Shown piece by piece: positions 5,311-11,558 of a stretch of 11,558 nt of DNA. Within the stretch, counting starts at the first letter, position 1, and the number at the start of each line of letters is the position of its first letter. Origin of the DNA: an uncultured Verrucomicrobiales bacterium (GTDB lineage Bacteria; Verrucomicrobiota; Verrucomicrobiia; Verrucomicrobiales; Akkermansiaceae); assembly GCA_937885815.1 (NCBI GenBank), contig CALABM010000095.1, forward strand, positions 1 to 11,558, in the 5' to 3' direction. The position numbers and the translations under genes are program-made. The notes beneath the pieces are model-generated. The model saw nothing but the letters and a program-made list of their open reading frames with translations. It had not been told where the DNA came from and made no database searches.

Positions 5311-5383
5311 ATCAGAACATTGTGCGCTGATAAACAATTCTCCTGAAGTGCCTCCGACTTGTCACCGGGGGCATTTCTATTTT
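5311..5383 (+). ncRNA. about 73-nt small RNA, candidate type I antitoxin
   Basis: The RNA is bounded by a consensus promoter and an intrinsic terminator and holds no ORF with a ribosome binding site. Its first 21 bases fold into a hairpin: ATCAG (5311-5315) with CTGAT (5327-5331), loop AACATTGTGCG. ATTGTGCGC (5319-5327) is the exact complement of GCGCACAAT (5111-5119), codons 1-4 of the peptide gene. The flanking TGAT and ATCA of the RNA also match ATCA at 5106-5109 and TGAT at 5125-5128 of the target. Further along, TCTCCT (5339-5344) and AGT (5347-5349) pair with AGGAGA (5097-5102) and ACT (5092-5094), the Shine-Dalgarno region, in the right order. It would therefore block initiation through a loop-loop contact that spreads. 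The transcript ends are predicted. Confidence 0.68.
5346..5383 (+). terminator. intrinsic terminator of the small RNA
   Basis: AAGTGCCTCCG (5346-5356) pairs with CGGGGGCATTT (5366-5376), 11 bp including two G-U pairs, with a 9-base loop, followed by CTATTTT. On the minus strand there is no T run, so it acts on plus-strand transcription. Its last bases overlap the stop codon of the convergent 143-aa gene. Confidence 0.75.
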
Positions 5384-5813
5384 ACCCCCTTGTGAACTTG
5401 TTGATAAGGAAGCCAAGCTGGGATTCAGGCGTCCCCTCAGGAATGAGAAGCGTCTTATGCCCTCGCTTCACCAGCTCCACGTTGGGAGCTTGGCCGATGT
5501 GGTGATTGACGAGAGTGTACAGATTGCGCATAGCTGCTGCCATATAAGCAAGCGGGTGGTCATTATCTGCGCGGGTAATCCAGCCCTTGTCATTCCATTT
5601 TGCAATCATCTCGGAGGCTTTGAACTTGCCATCAAGTGATTGCTCGTCAAAGAGCCAGTTTACCACTGGCTCTGTATCGCCGGACACGCTGAACGCCGGG
5701 CGTTCCGAAAACGGAATACCCAGCGCAGTCAAACATGCAGCGAGCATGAGGGATTCGAGGTCTCCATCTTTGCTGCGGACGAAGTTCAGGGCATCATGGG
5801 AGGGTTTCATCAT
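5382..5813 (-). CDS. phage protein of unknown function between tail tube and chaperone, 143 aa
   Basis: The start is the first of two adjacent ATG codons at 5813, two bases after the stop of the upstream gene. The stop (TAA, 5384-5382) lies inside the U tract of the convergent small-RNA terminator. The protein is soluble and mixed helical, with stretches such as GDLESLMLAACLTALGIPF, WLFDEQSLDGKFKASEMIAK and MAAAMRNLYTLVNHHIGQ. It ends in a basic tail. No catalytic motif or membrane helix is visible. Many long-tailed phages have one small gene between the tube protein and the chaperones, so a tail assembly role is reasonable, but I do not recognise a family. Confidence 0.7.
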   Translation of the reverse strand: MMKPSHDALNFVRSKDGDLESLMLAACLTALGIPFSERPAFSVSGDTEPVVNWLFDEQSLDGKFKASEMIAKWNDKGWITRADNDHPLAYMAAAMRNLYTLVNHHIGQAPNVELVKRGHKTLLIPEGTPESQLGFLINKFTRG

Positions 5814-5815
5814 CG

Positions 5816-6178
5816 TTAGAAATCGTAGATGGTGGAAGATACCTCAAACGATGCCAAGTCCTCATTCTTGAGGCCAATCTTAACCCCGGTCACGATGTTA
5901 GTACCGCTCGAAACGGTGCTGAGTCCGTGGTCTGGTGCAGCGTTGGCCAGAACAAGCGTCTGCGCGACCTTAATATCAGCCGGGCTTTCTCGTGGGATAT
6001 AGCCTTTCATGCTGACATCAGTCTGGTCATCGTAGAAAATGATGCCTACCTTTTTGCCTCGGTAGTCCCTCTGTATTTTAGAGTCAGGCTTGTAGTCGAT
6101 ATCCTGAGACTCCAACAGGATGCCCTGCTGGTCTTCATCAAGCCCGAATACGCCGACTGTTCCAATGATTGTTGCCAT
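5816..6178 (-). CDS. major tail tube protein candidate, 120 aa
   Basis: The ATG at 6178 (MATIIGTVGVFG) follows the repeated TTTTGACAT leader. An in-frame TTG at 6199 would add seven residues that duplicate the odd TSRQCI seen upstream of the chaperone, so I treat those bases as leader. The protein is small, slightly acidic and beta-rich: short strands alternate with turns (GKKVGIIFYDDQTDVSMKGY, then VTGVKIGLKNEDLASFEV). The size and layout suit a small tail tube subunit. The supporting argument is position: two genes before the tape measure and just before the chaperone, with a leader shared with the chaperone. The family is not certain; a small baseplate or chaperone-like protein remains possible. 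Confidence 0.5.
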   Translation of the reverse strand: MATIIGTVGVFGLDEDQQGILLESQDIDYKPDSKIQRDYRGKKVGIIFYDDQTDVSMKGYIPRESPADIKVAQTLVLANAAPDHGLSTVSSGTNIVTGVKIGLKNEDLASFEVSSTIYDF

Positions 6179-6202
6179 AATACATTGCCGGGATGTCAAA
6201 AA
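6176..6202 (-). promoter_or_regulatory. repeated TTTTGACAT leader element, copy 1
   Basis: TTTTTGACATCCCGGCAATG followed by TATTATGGC leads into the start codon of the tail tube candidate. It overlaps the end and stop of the 830-aa gene. Like the other copies it has an out-of-frame ATG exactly 7 bases before the true start. Confidence 0.6.
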
Positions 6203-8688
6203 CGCTGAAACGGAGAATTGATGCTAAAAGAGCCGGAAATGGTCACACTATGGCGGTTTGATGGTTGGAACTCATACCAACCTGTACAAGCATTGGCAAT
6301 CGAGATAGTCGTATTCATTTCTTCGTAATAGCCGGAAACGTGCATGGGGAATGGCCCTTTCGCTTCTGTTTCTCCCTGAGTCGAAAGTGGTACAGGTGTT
6401 GCCGTAACGGAGTGGCAGGTCACGGTCGGAGCCCCGGCTGTACCTGTCGTACTACCGCTGATAGAGTCCGGCGTGAAGGTATATTTCAATACCGGGGTGT
6501 GAAGCCTTGGATAATTGCGCAGAATGTTCCGGATATTTGCTTTCTGTAAGGCGATAGTATAGATGCGCATCGTGCCTTTGACTCGCTTACGGTGTTTACG
6601 GTTGTTGGAATCATAGTACACGATAGAGACTCGCACCGTCTTTTTCTTGCCGGTGTTGATAAGCTGAATGATGTTGCTATCCTGCTTCACCGCTTTCGGA
6701 TCTGCGTAGTTGGTCAGATATTTCACGGCGAACTTGGCTTGAGCACGTACCTTACGGAAGCCTGTGATAGAGAATTCTCTCACACTTTCCGGGTGAGTGT
6801 TGTCTATCCAAGCTCCACCGCGATTGCTCTTGGATGTCAGGTTACAAACTTCCACCTGAGTACCATTGTTACGCAGGTAGTACCACATGGTAAGCGTTAC
6901 GGCACCATTGTCTACAGTATAGCTCTTGCCATCATTTACACTAAACTCCGGCTTCACATCAAAGTGCAATGTTTGAGTGTGAGAAAACGAATCCGTCACC
7001 TCAACCTCAAACACATAACGGATTTTGGTTGCATTGGCATCACGTCTGGCAGTAACTTTCATGCCATCTCCGGCTTGCCACCAGATACCCACATCTCCGA
7101 CATCTTCAATGCCTCCGTTATCGTCATCATCATCGTCGTCATCGTCACTACCGCCACCACCGCCGCCACTTCCTCCTCCGCCGCCCCAGTAGGAATCCTC
7201 CTCATCGTCACCATCTTCTGGTTCAGTTGCTCGTGTTAAAGCCACATCTACTCCGCTGAGGATGCTGTTCAAATCGTATGCTCCATAAGGGCGAAGACAG
7301 CCAACAGTGCGGATGAAGTAATTTCGCCCCACTTGTCCGGCATAAAAGGCTTGTGCAGCATAGCGAATATGTCCCAGGCGGTCATATCGGGTCATGGTCG
7401 GAATAAATCCACTTGCGCCTGATTCTGATGGCCAGCCTCCCTGAATATCATGCTCGACAAATGAAGTCATTACATCAAGCTCGTTACGAATAAGCAACTT
7501 ATTTTCGGAATGATATACGCCTCCATCATAACCCAGCAAAGAGGTGTCTGCATAAATGTCTCCGTGCGTCAATGGTGTCATTGTTGGCTGGTCAGATGTA
7601 CCGGGCTTTATTACAGCCAACGCTCTCTTGCATAAGGGAATGGAGGTTGCACTATCGCCATACTGTGCGAGAAAAGCGTCAACTTTCACAGAGCTGCTCT
7701 CAAAGCCACCGCGATATTCTGTTGAGATTCCCCAGAGCATTTCAACAGCCCGATAAAAAGCCCCTCGATTCGGTGGCACAACGGATTCTTCCGCAACGAA
7801 TACGCTACCCCCAAAATGAGAGCGGAGGTCATCTTCAGTCGGTGGCAGCTTTACCGATACGCGGGTCGCCTTACCATCTGTTCCCGGTGAATAGACAAGT
7901 GTTCCTTTCTCTGTTCCCTGATAGAGAGGAATGCCCACTATGTACAAGACTCTGTCTATGATGGCTCCCCAGTATATCCAGATATGGCCATAGTAGGTCT
8001 TGAGGAAATATGTCGTGGTCTTGTTATAGGTGAGTGATACACGGGCATTTCCAACATTCATCAGGCACCCAATTAATTTGGGAGCGGCGGCCAGCACCAG
8101 TTTTCCATGATGCAGCAAAATTTGCTCAGCCTCTGCTTTTCCTGCGATGCGGAGCGGTGGAACAATATCGCCGTGCAATAACTGAGATTGCAGCAGCGAT
8201 TCCTCGTTCTCGCTAATACGGTACAAGGGGATTTGTTGTTGGTTCTTCCCTGTGTGTTTTTCTGTGAAAGCTCCGAATTGTAATCGGTTGTCATGCCGGA
8301 TGCGGGCATGAATGTAGTAGGTATGAGGGCCATCATGTGTGGGCGTATTCGGGTGAATCGTGTAATCGCTGATATACGTCCAGCCCTGAATATCCGGCTT
8401 ATCGTCCCTCTCTTCCGGCCTTTCCGGCTCACATCGGCGCATCCATTCGTGGCGCAGATCGGCATCCATTGTGCCATGCTCATTGTTGAAGTTGCCGAAA
8501 ACTCCGGGAATCATGTGGATGTCTCCATGTTGTATACGATATGCCGTTGGTTGGTCAGCTGGTACTCCGGGCTTTACCACGCCGGGATAATACTGAGGAA
8601 CAGTCGAAACATCCACCTCAAGTGTTTCGACTGAACTGACTTCACCCTCCGGCAGGTCGATGAATCCCTCTGAGATATCGTCACTCAT
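6196..8688 (-). CDS. large tail tip or fibre-like protein with Gly/Asp linker, 830 aa
   Basis: The start overlaps the previous stop as ATGA (8688-8685). Two beta-rich halves are joined by an extreme low-complexity linker at about residues 487-535: an acidic stretch, W501, five Gly, Ser, six Gly, Ser, nine Asp. The N-terminal half holds internal repeats. KPG, then DQPT, then HGDI occurs at residues 39-57 and 361-378, a third HGDI is at 172-175, and IPLY-type strands occur at 153-156 and 253-256. Such modules recall exposed tail fibre or tip proteins that use repeated beta elements. The C-terminal half (about 540-830) is beta-rich and Thr/Ser-rich. There is no signal peptide or membrane segment. 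The position between tail terminator and tube gene is unusual for a fibre; a tail or capsid decoration role is an alternative. I do not recognise a family. Confidence 0.6.
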   Translation of the reverse strand: MSDDISEGFIDLPEGEVSSVETLEVDVSTVPQYYPGVVKPGVPADQPTAYRIQHGDIHMIPGVFGNFNNEHGTMDADLRHEWMRRCEPERPEERDDKPDIQGWTYISDYTIHPNTPTHDGPHTYYIHARIRHDNRLQFGAFTEKHTGKNQQQIPLYRISENEESLLQSQLLHGDIVPPLRIAGKAEAEQILLHHGKLVLAAAPKLIGCLMNVGNARVSLTYNKTTTYFLKTYYGHIWIYWGAIIDRVLYIVGIPLYQGTEKGTLVYSPGTDGKATRVSVKLPPTEDDLRSHFGGSVFVAEESVVPPNRGAFYRAVEMLWGISTEYRGGFESSSVKVDAFLAQYGDSATSIPLCKRALAVIKPGTSDQPTMTPLTHGDIYADTSLLGYDGGVYHSENKLLIRNELDVMTSFVEHDIQGGWPSESGASGFIPTMTRYDRLGHIRYAAQAFYAGQVGRNYFIRTVGCLRPYGAYDLNSILSGVDVALTRATEPEDGDDEEDSYWGGGGGSGGGGGGSDDDDDDDDDNGGIEDVGDVGIWWQAGDGMKVTARRDANATKIRYVFEVEVTDSFSHTQTLHFDVKPEFSVNDGKSYTVDNGAVTLTMWYYLRNNGTQVEVCNLTSKSNRGGAWIDNTHPESVREFSITGFRKVRAQAKFAVKYLTNYADPKAVKQDSNIIQLINTGKKKTVRVSIVYYDSNNRKHRKRVKGTMRIYTIALQKANIRNILRNYPRLHTPVLKYTFTPDSISGSTTGTAGAPTVTCHSVTATPVPLSTQGETEAKGPFPMHVSGYYEEMNTTISIANACTGWYEFQPSNRHSVTISGSFSINSPFQRF

Positions 8689-9755
8689 GTTGTTGTCGGA
8701 GCTTCTTCGATGGCGTTTATTTTGGTTCCGATAGAGCTTTCCGGCTCCAACGAATACTTGTATTTCAGGTTGCCGGAACCGTCTCGCATGAGTGTAAGCG
8801 TCACATAGCGAGTGGAGCCGCCTAATTCCTCAACTTGTAGTTGTTCCTTGCGAGGTATCACGGAAAACTTACGGTCAGGAAGAAATACGCGCCCGGATTC
8901 TACGTTGATGTTATAGACCTCTTCTGCGTCTTGTTCCTCTTCGGTAACTTCTTTCACGGTCTTGGTCATGCTTACATCAAAGGGCATGCCAACAGATTCC
9001 CCGCCCAGTTCAATCGGCCCTTGCTGATACTGTTCCAAGTAAATACGCAGGAACTCTTCCGCAACGACAGCTTTCACCTTGCCGATAGGAATGTAAAGGT
9101 CGCTGGTATCCGGCTGCATCTTCGTGGTAAATACTGCTTTCTGCGGCACAGAACCGGATAGAGTTAATCGCACAAACACTTCTTTGGTTGAGTACTCGTC
9201 TTCATCTTCTTCCGGTTGCTCTGCGGCTGGTGTAGCAGTATCCCCGGAGTCGTTATCTTCGGACTTTTCTTTTGGTTTCAGTACGCCAATATCCACCCAT
9301 TGCTCGGCATCCCATACGGTATCTTTGGGGCCAGGCTCCTCTGCTACAGGCGCAGGTGCCGAGTCTTCATCTTTTTCTAGCGTTTTCACTTCCAGCTCGT
9401 GCCCATGATGGTCAGTTACCCGACCGATATGGACTTGCACAATCTTGTCCCAATGACCACTCTCAACATCAATCTCGCATTGGTACTTCGGTTTAATGCG
9501 AAGCTGAAAATCCTCGTTTCGGTGAACGTCTAAATCATCGGAACAAATACGAGCGATAGCCTGTTTGTCAATGGTAAGTGAAGTTCCACCTGCCGATTCC
9601 TTGGCTTGGTAGCCAACACCTCGTAGAATACGGCGGCGCAGCTGTTGCTCATTCAGGTAGCGGAGATAGGCAACAATGCTATTCAGCCAGGCAGCAGACA
9701 CAACCTCACCGGCTTTCACTTCTCTGGGTATATCTCGCGCCATATCAACCGCCAT
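8685..9755 (-). CDS. phage structural protein with acidic linkers, 356 aa
   Basis: ATG at 9755 (MAVDMARDIPREV), overlapping the previous stop by 11 bases; an in-frame ATG at 9743 is an alternative. Residues 10-40 (GEVVSAAWLNSIVAYLRYL) look like the short N-terminal helix of many phage fibre or tip proteins that begin with a statement-like G-x-x-V-S-A-x-W-x-N pattern. Beta-rich blocks follow (about 55-125 and 190-345). They are separated by linkers rich in Glu, Asp, Pro and Ala at about 127-146 and 162-189. There is no catalytic motif. By neighbourhood and composition it may form a complex with the 276-aa and 830-aa proteins encoded in the same run of overlapping genes. Function is inferred only as virion-associated. 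Confidence 0.6.
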   Translation of the reverse strand: MAVDMARDIPREVKAGEVVSAAWLNSIVAYLRYLNEQQLRRRILRGVGYQAKESAGGTSLTIDKQAIARICSDDLDVHRNEDFQLRIKPKYQCEIDVESGHWDKIVQVHIGRVTDHHGHELEVKTLEKDEDSAPAPVAEEPGPKDTVWDAEQWVDIGVLKPKEKSEDNDSGDTATPAAEQPEEDEDEYSTKEVFVRLTLSGSVPQKAVFTTKMQPDTSDLYIPIGKVKAVVAEEFLRIYLEQYQQGPIELGGESVGMPFDVSMTKTVKEVTEEEQDAEEVYNINVESGRVFLPDRKFSVIPRKEQLQVEELGGSTRYVTLTLMRDGSGNLKYKYSLEPESSIGTKINAIEEAPTTT

Positions 9756-10575
9756 AGAGTTGTTTATTCCAGCCTCCGGGTGCCGAAAGCTCGTAGATGG
9801 ATTCTACACGCCATTTGCGTTTTTTGTCCGAGGATGAACGGGAGAATGATTTGCCTACCATCAACCAATTACGGTCTTGGGGTGTAGGAGCACCCTCAGG
9901 AGAACCGATTTTGCCCAGTCCGTCCAGATTGACATCCTTTGAGTTGACGATGCGCACAATTCTGTAGGTTGCGCCGGGGTTGCGGTAGGAATGGATGCCG
10001 TTTCTTATCATTTTCAACACGGCTTGCCCATTGGCAGAAAGACCTTTGAGCAACTTTTTCAAGGGGCGTTGCACAGGTTGCTTGTCTTTATCCAGCTTAG
10101 GCGAACCGTCTTCATTCAGCTCGGTAACAAGTTCCCACATGCGTACGCCATCTTGTACCGCTTTCAGATACTCGCGGTGAGCATCATTGATGCCGGATTG
10201 TGACTTGGGGTGCGACAGGAGTGGTTCGTCATTGACGGAACCCTCAAGGCTTTGCTCGATAATTTCACCTTCGTCTTCCTTTTCTTCATCTTCATTATCA
10301 TTGTCGGATTTCTCCTCTTCCTCCTCTGCTTCATCCGGTTTACTGTATTCCAGTCGGATAGACGCAATACCACCCTCACCGGGTTTTACGGTGGCTTTTT
10401 TGAGAATAACGCCGGACATCAGGGGTGTGCGACTGCCCATCGCCGGGATAGAGCTTATCGCCTTGTCTTCCGGCACTTCATAAGTAATCGTGACGGAGTT
10501 TCCGGTTTTCGGGTCGTAGTTGAATACAAGTTCTCGCTCTGTTTCAACCTTGGAAATGTTACCGTATGCTTGCAT
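9745..10575 (-). CDS. phage structural protein with Glu/Asp-rich linker, 276 aa
   Basis: I choose the ATG at 10575 (MQAYGNISKVETE), five bases after the stop of the upstream gene. The longer option at 10626 would overlap that gene by 47 bases and add a segment with no clear coding sense. Residues 1-78 are beta-rich (SVTITYEVPEDKAI, IASIRLEYSKP). Residues 81-107 are almost purely Asp, Glu, Asn and Lys. A helical part (about 130-200) and a basic C-terminal domain ending WRVESIYELSAPGGWNKQLY follow. The aromatic end resembles the close of some phage tail proteins, but I cannot name a family. It follows the tail terminator directly, the place where the tube protein is often found, so it is an alternative tube candidate, though large. 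Confidence 0.6.
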   Translation of the reverse strand: MQAYGNISKVETERELVFNYDPKTGNSVTITYEVPEDKAISSIPAMGSRTPLMSGVILKKATVKPGEGGIASIRLEYSKPDEAEEEEEKSDNDNEDEEKEDEGEIIEQSLEGSVNDEPLLSHPKSQSGINDAHREYLKAVQDGVRMWELVTELNEDGSPKLDKDKQPVQRPLKKLLKGLSANGQAVLKMIRNGIHSYRNPGATYRIVRIVNSKDVNLDGLGKIGSPEGAPTPQDRNWLMVGKSFSRSSSDKKRKWRVESIYELSAPGGWNKQLYGG

Positions 10576-10579
10576 GGTC

Positions 10580-10981
10580 TTAAAACTGAATGACCACCCG
10601 AAAGGTGGCGGTTTGAATAAAATCATTGTCCTGAGTCTGGGGCTCTTCTATCCCACGCAAACTCAGGCTGTAAAGGATAAAATCAGGAGCGGCTTCGTTG
10701 ATGGCCACGCGAGAGGTCTTTCTGCCCAGCAAGGCACATAGAGTGGAGAATTGCTCACGCATGGAAGTTTCAGCTTCATCATGAGCCGCACTATGCAAGG
10801 AAAGTTCCATCGAATACTCCCATGTGTTATTGCCGGGTATCAACTCCTCCTCTGCCACACAACTCAACAGGACATAGGGGGAGCTAAGCTCGCCATTGCT
10901 GATGGGGGTATGAATGGTGACTTCCGGCATTGTTTCCATCAGGAAGCGACGTATTGTCTCGGTAATGGTGTGCGTATTCAT
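10580..10981 (-). CDS. tail terminator-like protein, 133 aa
   Basis: The start overlaps the previous stop as ATGA (10981-10978). The protein has the layout of small siphophage tail-completion proteins. An N-terminal helix (TITETIRRFLMETMPE) comes first, then strands with PYVLLSCVAEEE, a central WEYSMELSLHSAAHDEAETS in which a strand leads into a helix, and a final strand pair (TATFRVVIQF). Tail terminators cap the tube when it reaches the length set by the tape measure and join it to the neck. Length (about 130 aa) and order (after a gp10-like gene) agree with the family. The evidence is fold pattern and position, not a motif. Confidence 0.68.
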   Translation of the reverse strand: MNTHTITETIRRFLMETMPEVTIHTPISNGELSSPYVLLSCVAEEELIPGNNTWEYSMELSLHSAAHDEAETSMREQFSTLCALLGRKTSRVAINEAAPDFILYSLSLRGIEEPQTQDNDFIQTATFRVVIQF

Positions 10982-11535
10982 CGGATAGAGTTGATAAGTT
11001 TGCGTTTCAGAGCGCGGAGGTTTCCCGCGAATCCTCGCTCCACCTTATCCATCACGAATGCTGCTCGGCGCATCGTCATGGTTTCATTATACGGCACGGA
11101 GTTGGTGATGATAATGGTGATACGGTCTTTTTTGCGCGTGATCCGGCATGAGCCCTCACTTGTTCCGTGGCGTTTTACCCATGCAGGGATGCGTGTTGCC
11201 TTGAGTTCGTCAGCAGCGGCATTCCAACCTGCGGCTTCTCGTCCTAAGCTTTTCTTTTTCTTGGCAAGCATGCGGCGAAGCGATGCATCACTTTGGTAGC
11301 CCTTTTTCGTGATACGGTGAGTCTCGAAGTGCCGGGTAATGCGAGTTGTCCATTCGCTTTTAACAGCAGAGGGATTTTTGCTCAGCACCATAGGCATGGT
11401 GTTCCGTACAGCCTGAGTTGTGAAGCGTTTGGCTCCCTCAATGAGCGCATCTTCCAGCGACTTCTGCCCCAGAATCGCAAACTTAGCGAGTTTGCGGTCG
11501 AGAGATGCAGAATTGATGGTTACTGTTGCAGACAT
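10978..11535 (-). CDS. neck or head-tail joining protein (HK97 gp10-like), 185 aa
   Basis: ATG at 11535 (MSATVTINSASLDRKLAKF). The protein is strongly basic and follows the gp10-type layout: an N-terminal strand, a long helix (SLEDALIEGAKRFTTQAVRNTMP), a Lys/Arg-rich middle (LRRMLAKKKKSLGREAAG), then strands (DRITIIITNSVPYNETM) and a C-terminal helix rich in Arg and Lys. The strand segment IITNSVPYNETM resembles the NxxPYA-type stretch common in gp10-like proteins. It immediately precedes the tail terminator-like gene with ATGA overlap, the usual order. Only 23 bases lie upstream in the window. An overlapping frame there could be the end of a preceding gene, but it is too short to call. Confidence 0.7.
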   Translation of the reverse strand: MSATVTINSASLDRKLAKFAILGQKSLEDALIEGAKRFTTQAVRNTMPMVLSKNPSAVKSEWTTRITRHFETHRITKKGYQSDASLRRMLAKKKKSLGREAAGWNAAADELKATRIPAWVKRHGTSEGSCRITRKKDRITIIITNSVPYNETMTMRRAAFVMDKVERGFAGNLRALKRKLINSIR

Positions 11536-11558
11536 TCCAGAGAGATGAATGGGGTTGA

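Noticed and set aside
4896..6202. TTGACA in the repeated leaders as -35 boxes
   Set aside because: The only TATTAT-like sequence is 11 bases away, and no -10 box lies 15-19 bases downstream in all three copies.
5311..6202. Pairing of the small RNA with the tail-gene leaders (ACATTG with CAATGT)
   Set aside because: It is only six bases, not shared by all copies of the leader, and expected by chance.
7102..7200. Trinucleotide-like repeat as a phase-variation tract
   Set aside because: The units are codons for Asp and Gly with mixed synonymous choices. Unit changes would stay in frame, so this is a protein linker rather than an on/off switch.
6592..7239. 215-codon plus-strand frame
   Set aside because: It is the shadow of the 830-aa gene, opposite its Gly/Asp linker (hence its runs of Ile, Val and Thr), with no ribosome site.
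1..11558. tRNA genes, CRISPR arrays, insertion sequences, integrase or attachment sites
   Set aside because: I looked for cloverleaf-like sequences, regularly spaced repeats, transposase motifs and terminal inverted repeats and found none.

Overview
This window is a stretch of the tail module of a tailed phage or prophage with a long non-contractile tail. All structural genes lie on the minus strand, so the operon reads from the right edge to the left. The overall order is a siphophage one: gp10-like neck protein, tail terminator, tail tube candidate, tail assembly chaperone with a -1 frameshift extension, tape measure. The host cannot be named from sequence alone. Base composition is near 50% G+C, promoters are of classical sigma-70 type, terminators are intrinsic, and almost no structural gene has a Shine-Dalgarno sequence. 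This argues against Bacteroidota (different promoter consensus) and would fit, for example, a gut Verrucomicrobiota such as Akkermansia, but that is a guess.

Layout from right to left: neck protein (11535-10978); tail terminator-like protein (10981-10580); three large proteins of uncertain role, each with an acidic low-complexity linker (10575-9745, 9755-8685, 8688-6196); tail tube candidate (6178-5816); unknown 143-aa protein (5813-5382); a gap of about 480 bp; frameshifted tail assembly chaperone (4898-4261); tape measure (4268-1878). Next comes a four-gene block of small proteins (1745-439) with its own promoter and terminator, as in a phage moron. A partial structural-like gene (364-1) runs off the left edge.

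The main discovery is in the gap between the 143-aa gene and the chaperone. There, on the opposite (plus) strand, sits a two-part unit with the architecture of a type I toxin-antitoxin system. One part is a 24-codon ORF (5109-5183) for a hydrophobic peptide, with a strong GGAGGAG Shine-Dalgarno and a structured leader. The other is a roughly 73-nt RNA (5311-5383) between a perfect TTGACA-N16-TATAAT promoter and an intrinsic terminator. The small RNA begins with a hairpin whose 11-nt loop is complementary to the 13-nt loop of a hairpin at the peptide's start codon. A second complementary patch covers the Shine-Dalgarno, in the correct collinear order. The two genes are in tandem rather than antisense overlap, so the antitoxin would act as a trans-type kissing RNA.

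Other notable points: a textbook -1 frameshift signal (CCCAAAC plus a 13-bp stem after 6 nt) in the chaperone; a leader element repeated before three structural genes; and the promoter-terminator-bounded small-gene cassette.
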